A stretch of 64,000 bases of DNA, from contig JAUPFP010000011.1 of NCBI GenBank assembly GCA_036925085.1, forward strand, positions 2,631,797 through 2,695,796, in the 5' to 3' direction. The translations under genes and the position numbers were made by a program. This document shows positions 33,719-47,700 of this stretch, in pieces; the first letter of the stretch is position 1; every line of letters starts with the position of its first letter. The stretch comes from Brachycybe producta (lineage: Eukaryota > Arthropoda > Diplopoda > Playtdesmida > Andrognathidae). The notes under the pieces were generated by a model. It did no database searches. It saw only the letters and a program-made list of their open reading frames with translations, and had not been told where the DNA came from.

Positions 33719-34681
33719 CAGTGTTGGGGAGTAATTTAAATACATGTATTTAAAATACTGTTTTAAATACACATGTATTTAAAATACTGTTTTAAATACA
33801 CATGTATTTAAAATACTGTTTTAAATACTTCATTTGTATTTAGCATTTTGTATTTGAAATACATCCATTGGAATTACTTTTTATTTCTAGTATTGTAGTA
33901 TTTTAATTACTGCAAAATACTATTTAAAAAATTGTTACTTTCAAAAAAAATTTTTTTTTTTTACTTTGGCAAAACTTTGACTAAGTTAAATTGGCATGCC
34001 ATCGTTACATCGAAGAAAAACGAACGTTAGACATCCAAGTATTGCACCAGTTTCCAAGCATCAGCAAGGCTGCCTTCATAAACTTGAATGCAACTAACTT
34101 TATACCTTCATCGGCCTTTGTGGAAAGATTGTTCTCAAATGCAGCTTTGACAGCAATTCCAAGAAGGAATAGACTGATACCTTGTACACACACACACACG
34201 AGTTAAATGAATTCAAATTAAATGTGTTTAGGTGAATTATACGGAATCATGTTAAGAACACATGAACCAAATAAAAATCGAGATTATTAATATTTTAAAT
34301 TGAAATACTCAATGAATATTTTGTCAATAGTTTCTATATTCTATTTAAGTATTCACTCAATATTTTCAGATTATTAACTGAATAAATCGAATTTGACATA
34401 TTGTTTGTTTGCCCTTCACAGGGCTCTGTAGAATACGTTTATTATTTAAAAGCATTTAAATTATCAGGTGTGTACTTGGCATAAGTGACAAATGCGTCCA
34501 ACAGTTTCTACCCTTGAAGGCATATAAAATGAAGTAAATATTTTAGTAATTTAATTACTTTTTAGAAAGGAATTTGTATTTTAAATAAAAGTAAAAGTTT
34601 GTATTTTGTATTTTAATGAAACTATTTTGTATTTTATTTAAAATACTTTTTAAAAGTTTCCCCCCCCCCCCCCCAACACTG
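33719..34681 (+). mobile_element. Complete hAT element with 8-bp target duplication
   Basis: Ends CAGTGTTGGG and CCCAACACTG are flanked by perfect ACTAGTAC at 33711-33718 and 34682-34689. The interior keeps the transposase C-terminal dimerisation region at 33991-34180 (SSAFVERLFSNAALTAIPRR). The frame resumes at about 34484 (SDKCVQQFLPLKAYKMK). A family R MITE (34180-34481) splits this open frame. The rest of the transposase is deleted. Confidence 0.9.
34180..34481. mobile_element. MITE family R, copy 2, inside the hAT element
   Basis: It is a close copy of 7841-8143. It has TA on the left and CATA on the right. It splits the hAT coding region at the PRRNRL motif. Confidence 0.8.
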
Positions 34682-34689
34682 ACTAGTAC

Positions 34690-35882
34690 ACAAAGTGCCA
34701 CCTGATTGCTCACGTCGCAGCAGCCCAGAATCATGAAGCAAAACCAAAACTTTGAGAACCCTTGCACACATTACATTCACAATTACAACTTTTAAAGAAT
34801 TAAATCAGATGGGGCAGTACAACTTTTTTTCTATTTGTGTGTGCTTTGACAAATTGTGCTTTGGCACATTTATAGGAACTGACAATTACATATGACCACT
34901 TTTAAAAAAAACCCAAAAAATCTTAAGCCCATATATTTTTCAAACGCTTTCTCCATAATTACTCATTATCAATCAACTGCATCATTCTATGAATTTTTGC
35001 TTAAAATCAGTTGAGCTGAAAACGTGTTGTTAAAATTAGTCAAATGGACAACATGGAACAGGAACTATGATCAAAGTTACAGAGAGAATTTCCGGACACT
35101 GAAACATGTTGATCCTACTTGTTACTTTCAATCTCAACTAAGTTTGAATTCACACACAAAAAAAATTCTATTCTGAGAGAATGTCAAAATTCTTTTACAA
35201 TTTAGTAAAAAAAACAAAAAATTCCATACATCTTCATTTTATGACAGTCAATATTACAAGTAAAACTGATTAATCTGCTATCCTTTCTTCAAAGTTTATA
35301 CTGAATTTCAAAATTTTCACAATGAATTTTGTTTTAAAACAAAACCACAAGACGACAATCATTAGTTTATGAAAGAAAGATAAAATTAATCTTATTTTTT
35401 TGTTGTTGTCATAATTAACCTAAATTAAATTTTTGCCTATATTATTCAAACACAACCTGATCATCTTTTTTGTTAAAAAAATGTATCTGAATTTATAGTT
35501 CGTACTTGATAAATTGGAACGTAAGTAAAACGTGTGGTCCAAGCAAAATAAACCTATTACATAAAGGCTAAAACACTTGAGTTTTTAAAGCTATGTTAAG
35601 ACGCGTACAAAGACCAAGCTCGCGAACAGAAACAGAACTCGGTTTAGACATGAGCTCGCGAACCGGAACAAAGTACGATCATGAAGCAGTACATTGAAGG
35701 GTTTTTTTCTCGAACATCCGCCGAACAGAGAACCCGCGCTCTAAACGCGAGTGAGCTCGTCTCGCCAGTTTATAATTATTACAAACAATTTGTGCGAAAA
35801 CTATTACAAACAAATTTAAGAACGCGCAAGAACGCGTAACTAGATTTCGTTTCGTCATTACACATACCATACGTTACATTGC
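34690..35882. other. Intergenic stretch without recognised genes
   Basis: AT-rich, with no conserved protein motif on either strand and no clear terminal repeats. Confidence 0.4.
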
Positions 35883-36692
35883 CAGTGTTGGGTCGAATAA
35901 CATTTTAAGTAATTAACTACGATCACTAATTTACATCATTGGAAAATTGGTCAATTACAATACGGCTAAAACAAGCATGTCAAACTCGCGGCCCGCGGGA
36001 TACATCAAAACATCTAGTACAAATGTAAACTGTATCGGTATGGTAGGCACTGGTTGCAAGCAGACTCTATGCCATGTACCCTATTTAGATTTGGCAATTT
36101 ACATTGACATTTTGCGCATCAATGCAACAAGGAGATATCAATTCGAATTCTTTATGAAAGGAAATAAGTCTCCTGTCAGATCCAGGATTACCGACATTCA
36201 CCTTGGGTCAATTTTGAAAGTAATCACTGCAAACAGGATTTCTCTCAAAGTAGGAAATATTCTAGCAGAAAAGAAATGCCAAGCGTCAGGAAGAAAACAT
36301 TAATTTTAACGTTGTCCTTCTTTTTTTATACTTTACTTTTCGTAATAAACGTACGTTTCTATAAAAATTGAATTTCCTGTTATTGTTGCGGCCCACATAA
36401 ACATAGACCTTGTTTATTTGGCCCGTGTTAGCCTTTGAGTTTGACATGCTTTGTATAAAACAATCCATCAAGTCTATTTGACAAGAATTAGTTACGTTCC
36501 AAATAGCTTTAGAACAAAAAATAAGACCGCAATACAAAAACAAAAGTAAATTGAAAAGCAAATAAAAAGCTATAGCCTTTTTAATTAGAAAAATTGGTCA
36601 CTTACATTTAACCAAAAGTAACGCAGTGAATATAACCAATTACTTGAAAAAGTGATTTAATTACAGTAATTCGTTACTTTCCAACACCACAT
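35883..36692. mobile_element. hAT-type element with a nested hAT remnant
   Basis: Outer ends are CAGTGTTGGG and TTTCCAACACCA. Inside, 35976-36450 has a second pair of ends, CATGTCAAACTCGCGG and GAGTTTGACATG. The inner part encodes RSRITDIHLGSILKVITANR and EKKCQ (36147-36303), the C-terminus of a ZBED/GTF2IRD2-like hAT transposase. No target duplication is clear for either. Confidence 0.65.
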
Positions 36693-37484
36693 AATATAAT
36701 GTTAGGTCATGTTTTACAACAATCTAAGGACCACATGTGATTAAATCTATCCAAACTTGATAAAATCAAAATCACAAGAGAAACGCTAAATTGCATGTAA
36801 AGTGGCTGACTTCTTTTACTTTTTATTTCTTGACAAAAAGTAAAAAACACGTTTTAAATTTCTTTTATCTCAATTAATATAAAACCATGGCTAGCTACGT
36901 ACGTGGCGGCCACTTCCAAGTGTCAGCATGACCTTCATCACCACCGACAAGCACGCAGTGGCGGCCACTTATGACAAGAGTCGTGCACTCATCGCCACTG
37001 CGGTAACAAAAAACCCCGGTGGCTCGTGTGTTCAATATTATAAGAATTGCAGATTTTTTTCTGAATAATTATTTTAATCGAACCGACGGTTTGTCTTCGT
37101 CTCTTTTTTTTTATCAATATATACAATTAATCTCTTTACTTCTGTTTGTGTATAACGTCTTGATTTATCCTTCATTTTATTTTTATATACTACATGTATA
37201 TTTGGATAATTATGAACATTAACAATTGAATGAATAAAAATATCAATTATATCAATTTTATGAATTTGATTGGCTGATTAATGACTTACGATTTATTTTA
37301 TCTGTTAGGTACAATACGAATTAAAATAATGAAATACGATATATCGAGTATTGGATATATTTTTTTCGATATTTGCAACCCTAGTGCAAACGTCACCTAT
37401 ATTTGATTAGGGGTCTGCTAAAAACGACCACATTTTGTGGCGCTACAAAGTGGTCCGCATGAAGCTAGCCTCTCATATATCGCG

Positions 37485-37700
37485 TGTTACAAGTATTCTT
37501 GCCACCTGTGGACAGGACAGTCCTCCATTCGGAAGAACTGTCCTCCGGCCAGGACTGTCCTCCACGAACGTATTTAAGTTTTTATACAATTTATTGTGTG
37601 GAGGACATATTTGCCTTCATGGAGGACGGTCCTGGTCGGAGGACATTTCCTCCGAATGGAGGACTGTCCTCCACAAAAGAGGAAAGGTGGCAAGCCTACT
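37485..37700. mobile_element. MITE family K, copy 2
   Basis: The GTCCTCC/GGAGGAC palindrome matches 31520-31775, including TTTATTGTGTGGAGGACAT and GGTGGCAAGCC. Confidence 0.7.
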
Positions 37701-37921
37701 CACAAGGCACCCCAAAACAAAAAACATTTCAAATGCCAGTTTTTTATTCAAACATTAGCTACTTACGTCATTTGTCACATTTTGTGAGAAATTACGACAT
37801 ATACCTATTTATATATAAGGTTCGTTGTAAATTGATGCATTTTAAATTTTACTTAGACGTTTTCAATCAAACTTCACAACTTTCCCATACAATTCACAAC
37901 CTTTCATAAATTCCATGAACT

Positions 37922-37962
37922 ATTTTCAACAAAATAAATTTCATGAAATTGCCTACCACTAG
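37922..37962. repeat. Single-unit relative of the 27-bp minisatellite
   Basis: AAATTTCATGAAATTGCCTA followed by CCACTA is the inverse of the left border of the minisatellite at 1509-1545 (TAGGCAATTTCATGAAATTT). Here only one unit is present. It suggests a transposable repeat in which the array expanded elsewhere. Confidence 0.6.
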
Positions 37963-38716
37963 TCGCAACCTATTTGTATGCCTGAGTTATACCCTAAGGA
38001 AAACGTAAATATATAGCCTTAGAAACTCAAGTGTTCTTCTGTAAACACCATTTTGTTTGCGCCTTTACGTAGTAATTAGTCGCACAGACCAAACCACATA
38101 GCCACTTTGTCGAAAACCACACACACACACACGAGTACGTTTGATAGTAATCACGATTCATCCTTACTACAACTACAACACCTGAGATACTTGAAGAACA
38201 CAACAATGGTAATTAAATGTGTAAAAAAAAACCGTTAACAAGCACACGAAACTCGAAAACGGAATTTCTACACCACCAGCGAGAAAAGAGATAAGAACAA
38301 AAATAATTCACTATGATTTCGTAGAGAGATGAAAAGCCCAAGCATATGGACGGACGGACAGACAGATACACACATATGACACACATTCATGCACAACTTC
38401 ACAACACAAAATGAAAACTCACCCCCCCCCAAATACGCACACACAAACAGAAATCGTAATTAATACAATAAGATCACAGTTTCCCTGACTGAAAACTTTG
38501 CAAGACATTTTTTTTTTCCTTCTTCTTAAAAAAAATCACATTATTTGGCTACTAGAAAGCTCCTCCACCTTCCGAAGAAAGAAAAAAAACCACCCACCTA
38601 CCTACCTACAGGTATTTCTTAGAAACGGTGGCGTTGTTCTGTTCCTCCAAATGTAGGTAGACGACACAAAAAAGAAGACTTCAATGGAGGAATTCAAAAA
38701 AAGAAATGCTAAACAG

Positions 38717-41700
38717 CTATTCATACTCCAGGATTTGTTTGTGGTAGAACAAAAGGTACCTAAAAGTTAAACAGAAACACACCGTAAATTTATACAGAAC
38801 AAAATAATTGGACAATATTAATAAATTTTAATTGTTAGCTAACTAGGGTTTTCATCGCCGGTTTTATCGTTCCCGGTAAACCGGTATTACCGGTCTTGTC
38901 GAGCTGAGTACGAAAAATCATTTCGCAAATGAAAACCAAAGCTGAAAACTTTAATAAAAATGTTTTACCGTGTTGCTTCAGCCACATTTCTAGGCTCAAA
39001 AGTTTTTAAATTTCATATTTGTATTATCTCTGAAATTAACAATAAAACTGAACTACTGAGTTAAAACAAATATTGTTGGAATAATTGCTGGAAGAATATT
39101 CTCCTAACATTAAGCCGCAGTCACACTAGGCTGCTATCAGCATCTATAGCAACCACCATTAATGGCGCACTCACACTAGGCAGGTTCACCAGCTGCTGGT
39201 TGCTGCTTACTGTCTGTAGCCAGCTAGCAGCATACCAGCTGGTCATGTGACCCCTTCCTGCTACTACCAGGGAGGGGTAGGTATAATACGCCACATATTA
39301 TACATGGTTTTATACCGTATATTATACATGTATTGTATATGTGACGTATAAAACTGTCATTTTGTGTACGCATAAAACCAAACGTATAAAACCAAAAAAG
39401 TACAAAGTTTAATAAAACAAAATTGGAAGATTTTTTAAATGTTAAAAAAAAGTTGCAGATCTGCAATAAAAACAAACTATAAAATTGCAACAACAAAAAA
39501 GGCTGAAAAGAAAAATTAAATATTTTAAAATTTAAATGTAACTGTTACTTGAAATATTTATGCACATTAATGCTCCTCAAAATGTTGTTTATGTTGCACT
39601 TTAAGAGGCTAGATACATCGTTTAATTCGAAATTTCTCCGAATGTAGGCGCTGCGATCGTTGTTGATTGAAAAACGGTTTTTTAACGTTTTTTCTCCCGG
39701 TTCGAAGTCACATAATAATTAATAGAAAAATAATTTCGCGTGCTAATCTTATAAAAAGAAAACATTGTGAAGCCAGTAGATTAATACACGTGCTAATTTT
39801 TGTGTGATTGTTCTAAGTCGCTTTTAATGGGAGTTCTTCAAATGTTTGGGTGACGGTTTTTTTGGTCCTATGGGAATTAACATGGAGTTAAAAAACGTAA
39901 GATTTTAAATGTTATTTAAAAATAGAAAGCCCTTTTAAAATTTAGAAAAAGGAATAATTCTGAAGGCAATAAACACGTGTAAGTACGTGCTAATTTTTTT
40001 TGGTTGTTCTAAATCATTTTAATGGGAGTTCTTCTAACGTTTGTGGGACGGTGTTTTGCTCCTATGGGAATTAACATGGAGTTAAAAAACGTACTATTTT
40101 AAACGTTATTAAAAAATAGAAGGACCTTTTCAAAATTTATAAAAAGGAAACATCGTGAAGCCAATACATGAATGTATGTGCTAATTATTTTATTATTGTT
40201 CTAAATCAGTTTTAACGAGAGTTTTTCAAATGTTTGTGGGACGGTTTTTGATCCTATGGGATTTAACATGGGGTTGAAAAAACGAACGACTTTGAACCTT
40301 GTTTAAAAATAGAAGGACCTTTTCAAAAATTATATAAATCGAGCACGTGAAGAACAATACTTTTTATTGCATTTTGCGCTTTACTGTATTTTAATTGAGC
40401 GAATGTGAAGCGATTTCTTTCAGTTTTAGTAACACCATATAAGAACACTCATTTGTCTCGTTGTCGTCTGCTCAAAACAACAAGATGGCGGTGTACCTAG
40501 GCTCTTAAGAACGGAATAGATGTAAGCAGTTTTTCTGGATTTCTCTTTGGAGAGAGCCTTATTCCTTATTGCAGAACGAACCTAGAAGACCAGTTCGAAA
40601 ACAGAAATTCCCCCCCCTCCTCCATAGATGTGGATGCTGGAATGCTTAGTACTTTTTCTGTCAGCTCAACTCATTGTATCAATTTTGTTACTACTTATTT
40701 TTATTTAACTTCATAATTTGTTTGTTTGTCCACCACCTTCTGAAATATTTGAAAACGAATTCACACAGCACAGGGATTGAACCCATGACCAACATTACCA
40801 TGGGTTGAGAGCCTGAGACACTAACCACTACACCGACAAGACAAGAGGGGATAAGATCTTGTTTTTTCATACTTTTTAGACGTTTTTATAAAACAGAGCA
40901 TCACAAAAAAAAACATTCTTTTATTTAATTTTCTTGTTTTCATTTAACTTGATTCAGATTAAAATAAAAAACAAACTTGATACAATGAGTGGGGTTTAAT
41001 ATTTTATAGGCTTTTATAGGTTAAAATTTGTGATTTTATAATAGGTTTTATACAGTTTAATACGTCACGTATTATACGTCAACAAATAAAACATTACTTT
41101 TGTGACATTACTTTTGTGAACCCTTTGTCGCACAATTAATTAGAAAACGGGATGAACAGAAGTTGGCTCCTCCTTATGTAGTCTGACGTCACATGCTCCG
41201 CCTTTTTCAACGTCAAACCACACAATAAACCAATTAGAAGTTGCCGTTCATCATAAAACGGCCGGAGCCAACTTCTGTTCATCCAGTTTTCTAATTGCCT
41301 GTTTGTCGCTAGTAGTGGCACTAGTGGGTAGTTGAAACTCCACTGCTTGGGCTGGTTGTTGTTAGATTTTGTGTTTTTCCAAGACAGTGATTGGACGACT
41401 TGCACTGCTAATACCAGCAGTGACTGGACAAGCGTGAACCCAAAGCAGCCGCTGCTTGCTGTTGCTGCTAATAGCCAGCAGCAACCAGTGGCGTGTAAAC
41501 GAGCCTAGTGTGAATGCGTCTTAACCCAATCTTTCTCAACAATTCTCAAGTTAGCAGGCCTTTGTATGCCTACTCTCGCAATATATGCATATATCTTCGT
41601 AATCGCAAATATCACAGGCACTCGCACTAGAACTCTTGAAACTAAAAAAGTAGCTCAATGACTACAAAATATTTTCATGTTCATTTCTTGCAAAATAAAC

Positions 41701-44700
41701 TTATTGGCCAAAATCAAAAAACGGCATCTGCTAAGCATTGTGTGCACGAAGTCGGGTCATATTCAAACTCAAAAAGCTTCTTTTGAAAGATAACAAACAT
41801 AAAAATACCCTTAAACGATGGAGCTACCCGTCTGGTTTCTAAAAACACTTAAGTTTCTCAAAGGTGTTTACACTTCAAAACCATCTTAAGCTGTAAAATT
41901 TCTTTAAAATTACTAGTACAAAAAAGGCTATTAATTTAGTTTAGCGCTCATCTGTTCTTACCCTTCACTGTCCAGGACGTCCTGTACACTAGCTTTGGTA
42001 ATAAGATGGTCATCACACTTAAACCACTGATCCCGATGCTGACGAATGTACGCCGTGTAGTGACCGGTCTCGATAGTTCCTATGTGATTAACCACTGCAA
42101 ACAATGAATACCTATATAACAGCAGGAAGGAAAAAAAAACAATTTTACTATTACTCGTCAATAACCACATAGACTAAACAGAAAACAAATGTTTTTAAGG
42201 ATAGGAACCGAAGCAATCGTAATTAACGCCAAACAAACTTATTATCGATGTTCACGCTGTCCGTATTCTCTTGATAGCCATTGTTACCGCTACCATTATT
42301 GTTGTTGTTGCGACGATTTGACATAAATGGAGTCATGTCCAAGTATTGAGGAAACGAAATGAACGTTGAGATCTTTTTGTGAAAACGACTGGAATGCTCG
42401 AATCGCTAACAAAACCAATGATTTTCAACATATTTTAATTTTCATTCTCGTGAAGAAGAAAAAAACATTTAAAGTAAAACCTTCAAGTGAAAGCTGGCAA
42501 CGACGGGCAGCTTTTTCATGGTTAGCTGCTTCGTTGATTCCTGATAACTCTGGCAGTTACTACATTTAATTTTGGCCGAACTGCCCAAGTGTTCGGGCCT
42601 CGTAAACCTAAAACAAATGTATATAGAAAGTTTACAAAGAGTATTCGACTCCGCCTAACGTTACAGTCACATAGGATACATATTTGGAAGGAAAGCTGTT
42701 CTGATCTATACACAACTCTTGTGCGAATTAACATGGACAAAGTTTTATTTGTTGAAAACAAACCATTTTGAAAAACAATGTTTTATATGAAAAGAAAAAA
42801 AAACATCTTAATACTTCATGTACTTTTAATTAACATTTCAAATCGTTTGAGCATAGAAACCAAAAGATTTTTATGGATAGACTAATTGTAGGACACTCAG
42901 TGACCTATGCTAGAATTAAACGTAGGTCACTGTGTGACCTACAGTTCGAAAGTGTACACCAACTAATGACAAACAAATAGTTTTTCGCCATTTTGTAACC
43001 AGGAGAATTTACTTGTGCAAGTATGTAAGTTTTTAAAAGCATTGTTTTTAAACAAAACTCATTGTTTTTTCGAAACTTGAGGAATAAATTAAATGAGAGA
43101 ACCGTTTTTTTTGTAGACGATCTGTTTGGAAACAAATCATTTAATAATGTTTAAAAACACCAATAACAAAAAAAACCGGCGTTTAAAAACTGACATAAAA
43201 CGATTATTTCCAAACAGATCTTCACAGAAAAAAAAACGGTTCCCTCAATTTATTTCTCACGTTTCAAAATGACTATGAGTTTTGTTTAAAAATTGTTTTT
43301 AAAAACCTACATACTTGCACCGGTAAATTTCTCTTCTTGAACTTAGCCACGTCCATTGACGTCAAAAGGTGTGGCCCACGTGAATTCACGTAACTCCATA
43401 TAGTTGCATCATTTGTAATTAATTCTAATAAAAATCTATTGGTAACACTTTAAAATTGACCAAACATATTCAATTGGATTAGCATCACAAAAGTTTCCAG
43501 CAGATTTATGCCATTTTTTTCAAAAATATTTCCTCACTTTTTTTTTAAAGCGTGGCATAGTGCAAGGTCTCGTTAGAAAACAGCAGATCGAAGCTTTTTC
43601 AGTATTGGGCGCATTCTAGATTTAAAAGGGTTAATATATTCGTACGTTTTTCATACAGTCCAATACAGCATCCTTCGCTCACGTATTGACAAATACAATT
43701 CCTCGCACAAGAGTGTATCAAGAGCCTGTCAAAAACATACGCTCGTATATAGGGTCTATAAGACGCGCTGTGGACGTCAATGGGGCGATATAGGGGCGCT
43801 GACATCGTTAAAACAATTATCGTTTGCAAAAAAAATGTTTTTAAAAATATTTCTAACGACTTCTAAAATATAAAAGGTATCTCATGAATAAGAAAAGAAA
43901 ATAAACCTACCTTAATAACTTGTTGAAATTCCGATAAAACGATCGCAAGAGGCGAAAGTACCCAAACCACGTACACAACTTGCAAACTTTTTCCGTTGGA
44001 TCGTCATCTTTTTTTTTTCGCGGGCGACCCAATGGAAAAATAGATCTGCCAGAGATGGTCAGTTGTAGTGACTACTGAGTTGGGTATTTACACCTCTTGT
44101 GTGTTTCATCGGAAAACAACAGATTATCGAAGTAAGTTATTTTTGTTTTCTTATTCACCTTTTATATTTTAATTAAGACGCTAATTATATTTTTGAAAAC
44201 TATTTTTCGCAAACGTTAATAGTGTTAACGATGTGAGTGCCGCCATAAAAGTTTCTTAATATGAAGAATTCACAATTTTGCAACAAGAGAAGACAGATGA
44301 TTCCTAAGTAGTACGATCTCATTTGTACTCGTGTATACCATGTCAGGACAGTATTTGTAACAATACATATATACCCAGAGTAACTTATAACTTAAATTAT
44401 CATTACAACCACACACTAGTTCAGTCACCTTTCTAAGCAATCCAACAGTGATGTTGGTTCTGAATCATCTGCATTTTCACCATCCAAACTGTTGGAATTA
44501 GAAGAATCTACGTGCAGACGCAGCAAAAAAGAAAAAAACTCGGTTAACCAAGAAGAACGCATTCACAACATGCGAATTCAATTGTAAGAAACAATGAAAC
44601 AACTTAATTACGAAGATACGCCTTTTCGAAACGCACTCAGAACCGATCATTTGCATCGTCCATTACTTAAAGTGTTTCATATTTCAAACAACGAAGCCAT

Positions 44701-47700
44701 GTTTTTAAAAAAGCAAACATAAACCGCCCGTCTCCTCGTTTCGAACCTTTTTCTTCCAACAACTTCTTACCCCCTGAGCTGCTATTATTAATATGACTGG
44801 GTCCCAAATCCAGGGATATATCCCAAAAGGGATCGATCGTAGTCGATACACCACTGTTTCGTAAAACAAAAGTTAACATTACTACTCATGAATGACACAA
44901 CTTATGCACATTCGGCAACAAAACTCACTTGCAAGCTTGGCATACGACATCCGATTGGAGCCCTCCAGTGAAAATCTGGTCTATGATGCAATTGCAATGA
45001 TGAGGATTACTGTTCGACATTCCGTTAGTGCCTGAAAAAAATTACAATTTCTTATCCGGACTCAGGTTAAAAGATAGGTAACTAGAGGCGAACCTAAAAC
45101 ATTTTATTTTCATGTTGATAATCTTTAAAGAAAAATAAACTAGTCTTTTGAAATTCAAACACTCGAATTTAGTCAGAATTAAAGTCATCGTTTAAAGAAT
45201 TAAAATCATCTGAAACTTCTAAAAACTTAAAATGTGTTAATCTCCAAAACTGACAAAAGTTTACTTTGACATATTGCATTAAAGTAAGCGAGATTCAGTT
45301 TCTCTTCTATTTTCGAAAAGACTTCCCAAGTTTTTCTTTGATGAAAAAAAACACGAAGAGGTTATACATGGTAAACAAACATTTCTATCTTTTGATTTCC
45401 TCACCGTTGCACAAGTATTTAACACCATAGTCGTCCATAGTCGTCTGCCACAGGCCCTATGGCAGACGAAAATGCCCAACCCTGCCCAAATAACTATAGA
45501 CCGATTTCTTTAACATCAACTGTCTGTAAAACAATCATCACTAATTCATTAAAATCAGCATAGTTTTCGAAAAGGCAGATCGTGTCATATCCTGTTGGCG
45601 CTCTTTATACAAAACATACAGTCTGGGTTGGATAGTAAGGCTCAGTTTAATTTAGTATTTCTGGATTTTGCAAAAGCATTTGACACAGTAAAACACTACT
45701 GTTTTTTAATTATTTTTAGGTATTTTTACGAGCATTTTAATGAATGTTTTTTGATCACGAGCACGTACTCAATGGTGTTTAACATAAGAGTTAGAAATTC
45801 GCGATTAAATATAACCGCACTTACCAGTTTTTTTGTCATTCTATCATTCAATCAGCAAATTATATTTAAGGTGCACATTGCACTTTGAAAACTTAATAAT
45901 GAACAACTTTAAATATGAAAAATAAACATATTGCGTTAACATTGGGTCTACGGGTTCAATAGAAAAACAATGCTAGCGCTCTCTGCGGAGATTTTTCTAA
46001 GTAATTTTGTGATGTAGCCTCTTAAGAATGAAGAAAATCGACTCGCAAAAAAAAAAACGAATCTTAAAACTGAAGCCGATTGAAGGCACTTTTTTAAAAA
46101 GGTAGCTTTATAAAGCATCGAACAGGTTTCAATAAAACGAATCACTTTTGATAAATGAAAAACCTAAGTAATCTGGTACTAATCGCTAAACGTAGAATAA
46201 AAAAAAGTAATAAACCTTTGCAGTGCCTATGAAGTACATCGAGAGCGGCAATGAAGAACTCGTGAGCATCCTGCTGTTCGTAACCGGCCAAATGCCTCGC
46301 ATGAGTCCAAACTAAATGCAACAGACGATACGGAATGTGTGGTGCTTTGTTCCCTGAGTAAAACTGAAAAGACAAAACATTTTGATCCCAAAAAAAAGTG
46401 CAGGAAAAAGCCATAAAAAAATACCTCCTGAAATAGACGAGACATTTCGCAGACGAGACACATGTTCGGATCATCCTGAAACTGGCAGACGTGTCGGTCG
46501 GCGAGGAAGAAGTCTCGCAGGAGAGGAGTGTGCGTCAGAGCCTGGACGATGCAGTTCATGAAACATGTGTTTCCAAGGTTGATCAGACCCCTGAGACCTA
46601 AAAACACAAACAAGCGGAGAGAACAACTCGGGTTTAGAGCCCGACAAAATGATCGAGAGTCAAACTTAACTTACCGATCGTCGAGTTCTCCGTTATGCGT
46701 TTTCTCTTTGGATTCTTTTTGAGCAATTCCACTTCATAACTACTTGGTTCCCAAGGATGATAATACTCCTTTACACCTATGAATTAATATCGAACAATGA
46801 CAGTTTATTAGTTTTAATTTTTTACATCCTGTTAAACGAAAAACTTCCACGAGAAACACAAACACCATTTATGTTTGAGCTAACATGCTGTATTTTTTGT
46901 ATTAGAATTTATTCATTAAAAATAGTTTTGAAAATAGATTAAATAACGAGTGATTTTGGGGTTATCCTTTAACTCAAAACTGACACACGGTGTGAAAATA
47001 ACTAATTTGGGCCATTTTTGATGACACTTTTTCTGCTGTGGTGGCCCACATAAAGAAAAAACATTAATATCACCGAACATAATCTCATGAAAATTACGAA
47101 CAATATTCAGTAAGTAAAGCCTCGTTTTCACGATGATAGTTGTCACGATAGTTGCTGTCACAAGAGCAACTATCGTGAGAACTATCATCGTGAAGACCAC
47201 ATGATAGTCACTATCACACTGTTGCGATAGATCAAACTACCTCGTTTGACTAGATAGTTGATAGGACTGTCACAATAGTAATAGTTGTTGAGTGACCGCT
47301 TGTAGGGAAATAGCCACTTTGTAAAGAAATATGGCTTCTGGAGAGAAAGAGGCAACACTGTTGTTGACTCAATGATATCTGTGAAGTAGACGTCACCCTG
47401 TCATGTGACTGAACTATCACGTTACTTCAAGACATGTAGACAGGGGCGGATTTACCAATAGGCAGAGTAGGCAGCTGCCTAGGGCGGAAAATTTTTGGGG
47501 GCGGCAAATTGTAAAATTTTTTTTTTGGAAATTCGTTTTGGATACAAAAAAAGTATTGTAAAACAATAAACTGCCTAATATAACTTGGTTGGCAAGAGTA
47601 ATTCATGTAACAAGAGCCAGAATGACCACTTCCGACAAAACAGTTGACATTACCATTGTTAAAAGCATACAAAAGTAACTTTATTACTTTAAGAAAGTAT

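Larger units (their letters stand above)
39112..41523. mobile_element. Repeat P, full copy carrying nested insertions
   Basis: Ends TTAAGCCGCAGTCACACTA and TAGTGTGAATGCGTCTTAA face each other and include TTAA. Inside lie repeat J (39278-41105), which holds a family H element, and a family A MITE. The whole stack is in USP22 intron 12. Confidence 0.6.
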
